Assembly: GCA_022572105.1 (NCBI GenBank) | Contig: JACZWN010000025.1 | Location: 1-22,756 of the forward strand | From: Pseudomonadota bacterium | Lineage (GTDB): Bacteria > Pseudomonadota > Alphaproteobacteria > Kiloniellales > J153 | Direction of reading: 5' to 3' | DNA: 22,756 bases | Shown: positions 1 through 7,032 of the stretch, in pieces | Layout: each line of letters starts with the position of its first letter | How positions within the stretch are numbered: position 1 is the stretch's first letter | Made by a program: the position numbers and the translations under genes | Notes under the pieces: model-generated | Databases searched by the model: none | The model's input: the letters and a program-made list of their open reading frames with translations, nothing else | What the model was told of the DNA's origin: nothing

Positions 1-2
1 GA

Positions 3-194
3 GGAGAACCTCTTACGAGGACTGGAATCGTTACTAGCCTCACGCGAGACCAAATCGACGCAAGCACCTCGTTTGGCCGGGTAGTTATCGACACGATCCA
101 GAAGACGGCCACCTTCGAGGTCCGAGACAACATGGGTCAAGTGAGGGCGCACAGTTCGGGTTTTCGTATGATGGAGACGATCAAGTACCTGTAA
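3..194 (+). CDS. C-terminal end of an unrecognised protein (partial, 5' end off the window)
   Basis: The plus-strand frame is open from base 3 to a TAA at 192-194, giving 63 residues that end ...RMMETIKYL. No start is needed because the gene would begin outside the window. The translated piece has ordinary protein composition (mixed charged, hydrophobic and Gly residues), but I recognise no family. Its codons use A and T at third positions more often than the genes after 2.4 kb, as the amidase that follows does, so both may come from the same foreign or misjoined segment. A chance open frame of this length cannot be excluded. Confidence 0.4.
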   Translation, partial: GEPLTRTGIVTSLTRDQIDASTSFGRVVIDTIQKTATFEVRDNMGQVRAHSSGFRMMETIKYL

Positions 195-303
195 GCATCT
201 CGAATTTTCCTGCACCGCGATTCCTGATTCCCAGGGCTAGCATCTGGTTGTGCAGGGCAGGCTGTGCTATCCTTGCACCAGTCTGAACAGGGAAGTATCG
301 ACA

Positions 304-1281
304 ATGACGAGAGAGACAGAGCTTGCGTTTACTCCGGCCTACAAACTGCGAGAGCTGATAGCCCAAAAGGAGCTATCCCCTGTGGAGCTGACGGAGATTA
401 GCCTCCGTCGCATAGATGACATGAACCCCAAACTCAACGCCTTCCTCACGGTGACCGCCGACCAGGCTATGGAGGCCGCTCGGCAGGCGGAGAAGGCGGT
501 GATGCAGGGCGAGAAACTTGGCCCTCTGCACGGCATTCCGACATCAATAAAAGACCTTGAACCAACCGAAGGTGTCCGAACCACCAAAGGTTCTTTGATT
601 TACAAGGACTGGATTCCAGACCGGGACCAGCTTGCCGTGCAGCGAATCAAAGAGTCAGGCGCGATTATCCTCGGCAAGACGAACACGCCAGAGTTCGGCA
701 TGTCGGGCACGACAGAGAACAAGCTAGGCGACGACTGCCGCAATCCCTGGAACACCGAGAGGGTAAGCGGCGGTTCGAGCGGCGGCGCAGGAGCGTCGGT
801 AGCTGCTGGCATCAGCGCCATCGCGCAGGGCAGCGACGGTGGAGGCTCCATTCGCATTCCGAGCGCCTTCTGCGGCATCTTCGGCATCAAGGCAACACAG
901 GGGCGAGTCCCTCGCTGGCACGTCGAGCCTACAAGCTGGCATCCCGTAAACTTCTCCTGCATGGGGCCGATGTCTCGCTCGGTGCGCGACGCCGCCATAA
1001 TGCTACAGGTGATGTCAGGCCCGCACCCGGAGGCCGAATATGGAACCATCCTTGACGAAGCCCCTGACTTCACCGCACGGCTAGACGAGGGAGTGCGAGG
1101 TCTGCGAATGGCCTGGAGTCCCGACTTCGGCGGCTCAATCGCGGTGGACTCTGAAGTGAAAGAGGCCGCCGAACGCGCCGCCAAAGCGTACCAGGCGCAG
1201 GGGCGCCGCGTCGTGGTGCGGTTCCCATCCGAGCAGTTCGGCGACTGGAACGATGCCCTACAAGCGGAGGCGGCGACATGA
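304..1281 (+). pseudogene. Amidase signature family hydrolase, truncated and fused to a foreign C-terminus
   Basis: Amidase-signature enzymes hydrolyse amide bonds with a Ser-cisSer-Lys triad. The triad is visible: Lys in the segment GIPTSIKDLEP, the Gly/Ser-rich signature VSGGSSGGAGASVAAG, and the nucleophile region GSDGGGSIRIPSAFCG. The ATG at 304 is preceded by AGGGAAG at 289-295 and is preferred over an upstream GTG at 250. The product is 325 residues, whereas family members usually have about 450-500, so the C-terminal third is missing. After about residue 290 (near 1171-1190) the sequence stops resembling an amidase. The last part (QGRRVVVRFPSEQFGDWNDA) looks more like the end of a Toprim-type primase that often precedes a P-loop ATPase gene in integrated elements. 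The 3' end overlaps the next ORF by 4 nt (ATGA). Codon use is less GC-biased than downstream genes. It is probably inactive, and the Toprim assignment of the tail is inference. Confidence 0.75.
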
Positions 1282-2057
1282 CCGAGACCCACGCCTTGCC
1301 CGAGATCAAGCCCAAGGATTGCGATCAGTACGCCGGCGAGGTGATCGAGCCGCAACGGCGTTTCCCGCTCACCCGCTTCGACCATATCGCGCTCTCGACC
1401 GTGCCGCCCTACTTGGTCAAGGGCCTGATCCCGCGTGCCGGTCTCGTGGTGATCTGGGGGCCGCCGAAGTGTGGCAAGTCGTTCTGGATTTTCGACCTGG
1501 CCGCCCATATCGACCTGGACGAGGAGACCGGCGCGGACACCCTGCGCGACGCGCTCAACTTCCACCTCAGGCCCGCGGCCGTGGCCGTGCTCGCGGCCGA
1601 GGCGGTGGCCGACGACTTCCACGCCCGCTTCTCCGCGACCGAGCGCGCCTACCGCTACCGCATCGTCAACCGGCGCGCGCCGCTGGCGCTGGACCGGGGC
1701 CGCGCCTGGTTCGTGCCCGTGCCGCTCGACGCCGGGGCCATGCACGAAGCGGCCCGGGCGCTTCTCGGCAAGCACGACTTCACCTCCTTCCGCGCCGGCG
1801 GGTGCCAGGCCAAGTCGCCGGTCAAGACCCTCGACGCGCTCGAGGTGAGCCGCGACGGCGACGAGATCCGGATCGAGGCGCGCGCGCGCTCGTTCCTGCA
1901 CCATCAGGTGCGCAACATGGCCGGCAGCCTCAGGCTGGCCGGCGAGGGCAAGTGGAGCCGCGCCGATATGGAGCGCGCCTTGGCGGCACGCGACCGCAGG
2001 GCCGCCGGCCCGACCGCGCCGGCCGATGGACTGTACCTGATCGGGGTGAGGTATTGA
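1278..2057 (+). pseudogene. truA: Chimeric ORF: N-terminal P-loop (RepA-like AAA) ATPase joined to the C-terminal two thirds of TruA
   Basis: TruA makes pseudouridine at positions 38-40 of tRNA anticodon arms. From about residue 76 to 259 this ORF matches TruA closely: DDFHARFSATERAYRYRI, then KHDFTSFRAGGCQAKSP, then FLHHQVRNMAGSL, and the terminal GLYLIGVRY. The TruA N-terminus is absent, including the RTDAGVHG loop that carries the catalytic Asp. Instead residues 1-75 resemble the start of a phage/plasmid RepA-type AAA ATPase, with Walker A GPPKCGKS at residues 61-68 and no Walker B. The join lies near 1500-1515, at a stretch encoding AHIDL that would also fit authentic TruA. The ORF has its own GGAGG (1265-1269) before the ATG. 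As written it cannot be a working pseudouridine synthase. truA beside dapE is a usual alphaproteobacterial arrangement, so the TruA half is probably native and the left half foreign or misassembled. Confidence 0.85.
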
Positions 2058-2089
2058 GCGCACGGAGCTGTGGAACAGGGGGGAGAGCC

Positions 2090-2371
2090 ATGTCCGAGGC
2101 GTCGAGCGCGTCATCCATGTTCGCTGGCGATGCCGAGAGCTACGAACGGTTCATGGGCCGCTGGAGCCGCCGCCTGGCCGGCCCGTTCATCGACTTCGCC
2201 GGTCTGGCCGAGGGCAAGACCGGGCCGGCCGGAAGCTACATTGCCGGGCTGCCGGAGGCGCGGCGCGCGGCGCTGCAATCGCACTTGCGCGCGGCCTACG
2301 AGGCGGGCGATCCCGACGGGCCGCGCTCCTTCGCCGCGACCGCCTGGGTCTGCCGGGGCCGCCCCGTCTAG
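2090..2371 (+). pseudogene. Class I SAM-dependent methyltransferase with an internal deletion (93 residues left)
   Basis: The first ~42 residues (MFAGDAESYERFMGRWSRRL and following) are the typical start of a class I methyltransferase of about 260-280 residues. The last ~50 (GPAGSYIAGLPEARRAALQ to the end) look like its usual C-terminus. The intervening part, which should hold the AdoMet motif (VLDVGCGTG type), is absent; the join is within residues 41-46, around 2210-2228. The reading frame is preserved across the gap. The ATG is preceded by a purine-rich GGGGGGAGAG and follows the TruA stop by 32 nt. Without the AdoMet pocket it should be inactive. It ends 23 nt before the convergent membrane-protein gene. 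The identification rests on recalled family similarity of both ends, so the deletion is fairly confident but its exact limits are not. Confidence 0.7.
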
Positions 2372-2394
2372 CCGCCTCCTCTGGCCCTATCCGC

Positions 2395-2964
2395 CTAACG
2401 GATCATGCCGAGCGTGACGGCGTGGATGATCAGGTCGATGACCAGATCCAGCACCACGAAGCCCACGGCGCCCATGGCGCTCACGCCGAGCGCGGTGCGG
2501 GCGATCAGCCACATGTAACCCAGTATGAGCAACGAAACGATCCAGCGCACGAACAAGCCCGTCTCCTCGGACAGGATGCCCGTGGCGATGAGCCCGATGG
2601 CCGGCAGGAAGACCGCGATCTGAATCACCTTGCCCCAGTTGAAGGCGACGACGTAGCCGATAAAGGCCTCTTTCTTGTCGATCACCTGGCAGACGTGGTG
2701 GACCGCGACCGGGAAGGCGGTCCAGCCGATCACGAAGGCGCACGACTGGACCAGGAAGATCCTGAGCGCGCCGGCCTCGATTTCGACGTGGGACAGATCG
2801 AAAAGGAGGATCAGCGCGTAGCCCGGGGCGACGATGACCGCGGCGAAGAAGGATTTCCAGAAGCCCTCGACCGTGCGCTCGAAATAGGTCATGGCGCCAG
2901 GGTCCCGGCGCGCCAGGCGCCAGGCGCCGCAGATGCCGTAAACGATGTCCCGGAAGCTCGGCAT
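2395..2964 (-). CDS. Conserved multi-pass membrane protein next to dapE, function unknown
   Basis: This is a 189-residue protein beginning MPSFRDIVYG. The start is fixed by a TGATG overlap with the dapE stop (2962-2966), implying translational coupling; an in-frame extension upstream would run inside dapE. Several hydrophobic stretches (around FFAAVIVAPGYALILLF, SCAFVIGWTAFPVAV, VIQIAVFLPAIGLIATGI, WIVSLLILGYMWLIA and GFVVLDLVIDLIIHAV) suggest about five membrane helices. The fold is loosely like Yip1-type small membrane proteins, but I cannot name the family with certainty. It is the last gene of dapD-dapE-this gene, which suggests co-expression with lysine/peptidoglycan precursor synthesis. 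No catalytic motif is visible. Confidence 0.8.
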   Translation of the reverse strand: MPSFRDIVYGICGAWRLARRDPGAMTYFERTVEGFWKSFFAAVIVAPGYALILLFDLSHVEIEAGALRIFLVQSCAFVIGWTAFPVAVHHVCQVIDKKEAFIGYVVAFNWGKVIQIAVFLPAIGLIATGILSEETGLFVRWIVSLLILGYMWLIARTALGVSAMGAVGFVVLDLVIDLIIHAVTLGMIR

Positions 2965-4148
2965 CAAGCCGGGAAGTAAGCGTCGAGGACCGCCCCGTAG
3001 ACGGCGCCGAGATCGCGCAGGTCGGCGAGGCTGACGTGCTCGTCGACCTTGTGGGCGGTCGCGTTGAGCAACCCCAACTCGGCGATCGGGCAGTGGTCCT
3101 TGATGAAGCGGGCATCCGAGGTGCCCCCGGTCGTGCCCAGTTCCGGCGTCCGGCCCAGGGTGCGTTCGACCGCGCCGCGGACGAGCTCGCTGAACGGCCC
3201 CGGCGGACACAGGAAGGACTCGCCCGAAACCCGGATCTCGAGCTCGTAGCGCGCGCCGCGCGAGGCGTCGAGCGCGGCGTCGAAGCGCGCGCGCAGCCAG
3301 GCCTCAATCCCGGCGCCGCTGTGCAGGTCGTTGAAGCGCACGTTGAAGGCGGCGCGCGCCTCGGCCGGGATCACGTTGCTCACGCCGTTGCCGACGTCGA
3401 TGCTGGTCAACTGCAGGCTCGAGGGCTGAAAGTGCGCGTTGCCCGCATCGAGCGGCTCGGCGGTGACCGCGTCGAGCATGCGCACCAGATGGTGCAGCGG
3501 GTTGTCGGCCAGCTGCGGGTAGGCGGTATGGCCCTGGGTGCCGAAGGCGGTGAGTCTGCCGTTGAGGCTGCCGCGGCGCCCGATCTTGACCATGTCGGCG
3601 AGCGTTTCGTTGCTGGTCGGCTCGCCGATCAGGCAGACGTCGAGCTTCTCGCCGCGCTCCTTGAGCCAGGCCAGCACCTTGCGCGTGCCGTTGATCGCCA
3701 CGGCCTCCTCGTCGCCGGTGATCAGGAGGCTGATGGAGCCGCCAAAGGCGCCGCCCCGGCGCTCGAGGAAGCCGGCAAGCGCGGCCAGGAAGGCGGCGAT
3801 CGATCCCTTCATGTCGGCCGCGCCGCGGCCATAGAGGGCGCCGTCCACGATCTCGGCCGCGAAGGGGTCCACGCTCCAAGCCTTGGCGTCGCCCACGGGC
3901 ACCACGTCGGTGTGGCCGGCGTAGCAGAAGTTGGGTCCGGCCGCGCCCAGCCGGGCGTATAGGTTCTCGACCTCGGCCGCGCCCGGTTCGCGGAACGCCA
4001 GCCGGTGGCAGGTGAAGCCGAGCCCGCTCAGCACCCGCTCCAGCAGGTCGAGCGCGCCGCCCTCCTCGGGCGTCACGCTGGGGCAGCGGATCAGCCGTTG
4101 GGCGAGGTCGACCGGGTCGAGCGCGTCAGGGTCCGGCTTGCCGGTCAT
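2964..4148 (-). CDS. dapE: N-succinyl-L,L-diaminopimelate desuccinylase
   Basis: DapE is a dinuclear zinc amidohydrolase of the M20 family. It releases succinate from N-succinyl-L,L-diaminopimelate in the succinylase branch of the lysine/meso-diaminopimelate pathway, in the cytoplasm. Metal-site motifs are present in order: the His in CYAGHTDVVPVGD, the bridging Asp in LYGRGAADMKGSIAAF, the catalytic Glu pair in LLITGDEEA, IGEPTSNE, and the C-terminal His in NATAHKVDEHV. The length of 394 residues is slightly above the common 375-385. The start ATG is 8 nt downstream of AAGGAG (within 4155-4172). The gene lies 38 nt after dapD and overlaps the following membrane-protein gene by one base, so the three form an operon. 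Nothing suggests loss of function. Confidence 0.96.
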   Translation of the reverse strand: MTGKPDPDALDPVDLAQRLIRCPSVTPEEGGALDLLERVLSGLGFTCHRLAFREPGAAEVENLYARLGAAGPNFCYAGHTDVVPVGDAKAWSVDPFAAEIVDGALYGRGAADMKGSIAAFLAALAGFLERRGGAFGGSISLLITGDEEAVAINGTRKVLAWLKERGEKLDVCLIGEPTSNETLADMVKIGRRGSLNGRLTAFGTQGHTAYPQLADNPLHHLVRMLDAVTAEPLDAGNAHFQPSSLQLTSIDVGNGVSNVIPAEARAAFNVRFNDLHSGAGIEAWLRARFDAALDASRGARYELEIRVSGESFLCPPGPFSELVRGAVERTLGRTPELGTTGGTSDARFIKDHCPIAELGLLNATAHKVDEHVSLADLRDLGAVYGAVLDAYFPA

Positions 4149-4154
4149 TATCGG

Positions 4155-4172
4155 CGCTCCTTGGTATTAGCC
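4155..4172. repeat. 18-nt sequence repeated exactly at 9417-9434
   Basis: The plus-strand sequence CGCTCCTTGGTATTAGCC occurs here and again at 9417-9434. Read on the minus strand it is GGCTAATACCAAGGAGCG, which here supplies the AAGGAG ribosome binding site of dapE. At the second site it overlaps the engB stop codon. Both copies lie just after a minus-strand gene. I found no third copy. Confidence 0.75.
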
Positions 4173-4186
4173 TATGCGCCGCGCAC

Positions 4187-5032
4187 TCAATCGCGCAGCA
4201 GCTCGTTGATCGAGGTCTTGGCGCGGGTCCGCGCGTCGACCCTTTTCACGATGACCGCGCAGTAGAGCCCCGGCCCCATGGTCCCGTCGGGCAGCGGCTT
4301 GCCCGGCAGGTTGCCCGGCACCACCACCGAATAGGCGGGCACCCGTCCGGTGAAGATCTCGCCAGTGGCGCGGTCGATGATTTTGGTCGAGGCGCCGATG
4401 TAGACGCCCATGGAGAGCACCGCGCCGGTCTCGACGATCACGCCCTCGGCGACCTCGGAGCGCGCGCCGATGAAGCAGTTATCCTCGATGATCACCGGAC
4501 CGGCCTGGAGCGGCTCGAGCACGCCGCCGATCCCGGTGCCGCCGGAGATGTGACAGTTCTTGCCGATCTGGGCGCAGGAGCCGACGGTGGCCCAGGTGTC
4601 GATCATGGTGCCGCTGTCGACATAGGCGCCGACGTTGACGAAGCACGGCATGAGCACGACGCCCGGGCCGATGTAGGCCGAATGGCGCACCGTGCAATGG
4701 GGCACGGCGCGGAAGCCGGCGGCCTTGAACCTGTTCTCGCCCCAGCCGGCGAACTTGGAGTCGACCTTGTCCCACCACGCGCTAGCTTCGCCGGGACCGC
4801 CGGGGATGGTGGCCGTGTCCCTGAGCCGAAACGACAGGAGCACCGCCTTTTTCAACCATTGGCGCACCTGCCAGGCGCCGTCCACCTTCTCGGCGACCCG
4901 GTAGGTTCCGGAATCGAGCCCGTCGAGGGCGGCCTCGACGGCCTCGGACACCTCGCCGCCGGTGGTAGGCGAGAGCCGGTCCCGGTTTTCCCAGGCTTCG
5001 TCGATGATGTTCTGCAGCGCTTCGGCGGTCAT
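4187..5032 (-). CDS. dapD: 2,3,4,5-tetrahydropyridine-2,6-dicarboxylate N-succinyltransferase
   Basis: DapD succinylates tetrahydrodipicolinate with succinyl-CoA, committing the pathway to the succinylated branch later completed by DapE. The 281-residue protein has the normal length. It starts with the typical helical domain (MTAEALQNIIDEAWENRD), followed from about residue 105 to 225 by a left-handed beta-helix of hexapeptide repeats. Recognisable segments are HSAYIGPGVVLMPCFVNVGA, GTMIDTWATVGSCAQIG, and IEDNCFIGARSEVAEGV. The start is preceded by AAAGGGA. It is the first gene of the dapD-dapE-membrane protein operon on the minus strand, divergent from the diguanylate cyclase gene. Confidence 0.97.
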   Translation of the reverse strand: MTAEALQNIIDEAWENRDRLSPTTGGEVSEAVEAALDGLDSGTYRVAEKVDGAWQVRQWLKKAVLLSFRLRDTATIPGGPGEASAWWDKVDSKFAGWGENRFKAAGFRAVPHCTVRHSAYIGPGVVLMPCFVNVGAYVDSGTMIDTWATVGSCAQIGKNCHISGGTGIGGVLEPLQAGPVIIEDNCFIGARSEVAEGVIVETGAVLSMGVYIGASTKIIDRATGEIFTGRVPAYSVVVPGNLPGKPLPDGTMGPGLYCAVIVKRVDARTRAKTSINELLRD

Positions 5033-5085
5033 GGAATCCCTTTTTGCGTATTGGAGGTTGGGTGTCGGCGCGGATGGCCCCCGTC

Positions 5086-5115
5086 AAGATGCGGGAAGGT
5101 GGCGCCGGCTGTCAA
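5086..5115 (-). promoter_or_regulatory. Possible promoter for dapD operon
   Basis: On the minus strand a perfect TTGACA (5110-5115) lies 18 nt from CATCTT (5086-5091), a weak match to the -10 consensus. It sits about 55-80 nt upstream of the dapD start in the 266-nt divergent region 5033-5298. The good -35 is what supports the call; the -10 is poor. Confidence 0.3.
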
Positions 5116-5298
5116 CGCCCGACCCCCGGGCGGGCGCCACGGAAGGCCGACGCGGATCACCGCGCCACGCCAGTCAAACCGGCCAAAACTCCTTATGCCC
5201 TTGCCAAATACACCAGGGGTTAAGCGCATCTTAAGGCGAATCAGGGCAATATCGCGCGGGCTATCGTACGCAACCATCGGGCCGGATTTGGGATCGCC

Positions 5299-7032
5299 AT
5301 GGCTAGACTCCCCGCCACGCACGCCTCCAAGCAGGACTACGAGCGCGCCGTCGGCCAGGCGGCCGATCTCGGCCTGTTCTTGCCCGGCGGCTCGTTCGAG
5401 CGCTTTCCCGGGGCGGTGCTGCTGGTCGGGCAAAACAACATGGTGCTCGGCGCCAACCCCACCGCCGAGCCCATTGCCGCGCTCTTGACGCGCGGCGGCT
5501 GCGCGGAGCTGCGCGACGCCATCGGTGCGGCGCTCGCCGGGCGCGCGGCCCAAGTCAATCCCCTGCTGCTCCCGCCCGGGGACGACGCCAAGACGGTCGG
5601 GCTGGCCTTCGACGTGGCCGTCCTGCCCTGGTGCGACGGCACCGCGGCGCTCCTGCTCGGGCGTGACGTGACCCTCGAGCGCAGCCTGCGCTCGGCGCTC
5701 ATCGAGTCCCGGCAACGCTACAAGGACCTGGTCGAGGCGGCCTGCGACTTCGCCTGGGAGACCGATGCCGAGGGCCGGTTCACCTTCGTCTCGACCCGGG
5801 GCGCGCTCGGCTACTCGGCGGCCGAGTTGGTCGGCGCGCCGACGCTCTACCTCCAGATCGATCAGACCGCGGTGCAGGACTCGCCCTTCACCACCCGGAC
5901 TCCGATCCAGGATGTGGAGATCTGGCTGCGCGCCGCCGACGGAGAGGCGGCCTGCCTGCTTCTGACCGGCTTGCCGCTGACCGGTCCAGACGGCGAGTGG
6001 TGCGGGACCCGGGGCCTGTGCCGCAACATCACCCAGGAACGCACGCAGGCCGCCGAGCTCGCCGGCGACCGGCATCGCGAGCGCTTGCTCTCCTACGTCC
6101 TTGGCATCGTGCGCGACGAGATGGAGCCGACCCGGATGCTGACCGCGGCCGCGGGCGCGCTGGTCCCGGCGCTGCCGGCGGCCGGCGCGTGCATTTACCG
6201 CGCCGAGCGCTCGGGAGACCTCACTTGCGCCGCCCAGGCAGGCGTCCTGCCGCCCGAGGAGCTGCTCGCTCCCGCCCTTCGGCAAGTCGCGGTGGAAGGC
6301 TCCGACGACGAACTGGAGGTCGCCACGAAGGTTGGCGCCCTGTTCGCCAAGGCCACGCGCTTCGAGGATGACCGCAACGGCGTGCTCTGCGTCTGGCGCG
6401 AGGGCGTCTCGCGCCCTTGGAGCGTGGAGGACCGCTATCTGTTGAACGAGATCGCGGCCCAGGTCGGCCTGGCGAACCGGCAGCTGGCGCGCCAGGAGGA
6501 GCTGGAGGAGCTGTCGGCCACGGATTCGCTCACCGGCCTGCTCAACCGGCGCAGCTTCATGGAGGAGCTGGAGAAGCGTTACAGCCAGCGGCCCGACCGG
6601 CGCGGCGGCGCGGCGCTCCTGTTCATCGACCTGGACAACTTCAAGCCGGTCAACGACCGCCACGGCCACCAGCAGGGAGATCTGGCCTTGACCCTGGCCG
6701 CCCGCATCCTGCGCGAGCAGACCCGCGGCCGCGACTTGGTCGCGCGCCTCGGCGGCGATGAGTTCGCGCTGTTCATCGAGGACATCACGCCGGCCGCCGC
6801 CGAGTACAAGGGCCGCGAGTTGCTGCGCGCGGGGCGCGAGCTGGAGGCCTATTCGGGCGGCCCGGACACGCCCCTCGGCCTGTCCGTCGGCATCGCCGCC
6901 TGCGACCCGGAGGGAAAGGAAAGCTTGCAGGAACTGATCGAACGTGCGGACCAGGCGATGTACCGGGTCAAACGCCGCGGCAAGGGTGACTTGGAGCTCT
7001 CGCTCGCCGCAAAGCCGGAGGACGCGCGATGA
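5299..7032 (+). CDS. Diguanylate cyclase with PAS and GAF-like sensory domains
   Basis: Diguanylate cyclases make the second messenger cyclic di-GMP from two GTP. The 577-residue protein has a poorly characterised N-terminal region (about 1-130), then a PAS domain (about 137-255, including ACDFAWETDAEGRFTFVS and LGYSAAELVGA). A GAF-like region follows (about 260-395), then a GGDEF domain (about 405-570) opening with ATDSLTGLLNRRSF. The active-site loop is an intact GGDEF at residues 485-489. It is preceded at the canonical five-residue distance by RGRD (476-479), the RxxD inhibitory site, so product inhibition is expected. No EAL domain, signal peptide or membrane helix is evident, so it is probably cytosolic. 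Its stop overlaps the DUF2336 gene start by 4 nt (ATGA), implying coupled translation. The ATG at 5299 has only a weak GGGA-like ribosome site. Confidence 0.93.
   Translation: MARLPATHASKQDYERAVGQAADLGLFLPGGSFERFPGAVLLVGQNNMVLGANPTAEPIAALLTRGGCAELRDAIGAALAGRAAQVNPLLLPPGDDAKTVGLAFDVAVLPWCDGTAALLLGRDVTLERSLRSALIESRQRYKDLVEAACDFAWETDAEGRFTFVSTRGALGYSAAELVGAPTLYLQIDQTAVQDSPFTTRTPIQDVEIWLRAADGEAACLLLTGLPLTGPDGEWCGTRGLCRNITQERTQAAELAGDRHRERLLSYVLGIVRDEMEPTRMLTAAAGALVPALPAAGACIYRAERSGDLTCAAQAGVLPPEELLAPALRQVAVEGSDDELEVATKVGALFAKATRFEDDRNGVLCVWREGVSRPWSVEDRYLLNEIAAQVGLANRQLARQEELEELSATDSLTGLLNRRSFMEELEKRYSQRPDRRGGAALLFIDLDNFKPVNDRHGHQQGDLALTLAARILREQTRGRDLVARLGGDEFALFIEDITPAAAEYKGRELLRAGRELEAYSGGPDTPLGLSVGIAACDPEGKESLQELIERADQAMYRVKRRGKGDLELSLAAKPEDAR

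Noticed and set aside
600..2114. A long minus-strand open frame across the amidase, ATPase and TruA segments
   Set aside because: No recognisable motifs. It is antisense to sequences with clear family matches.
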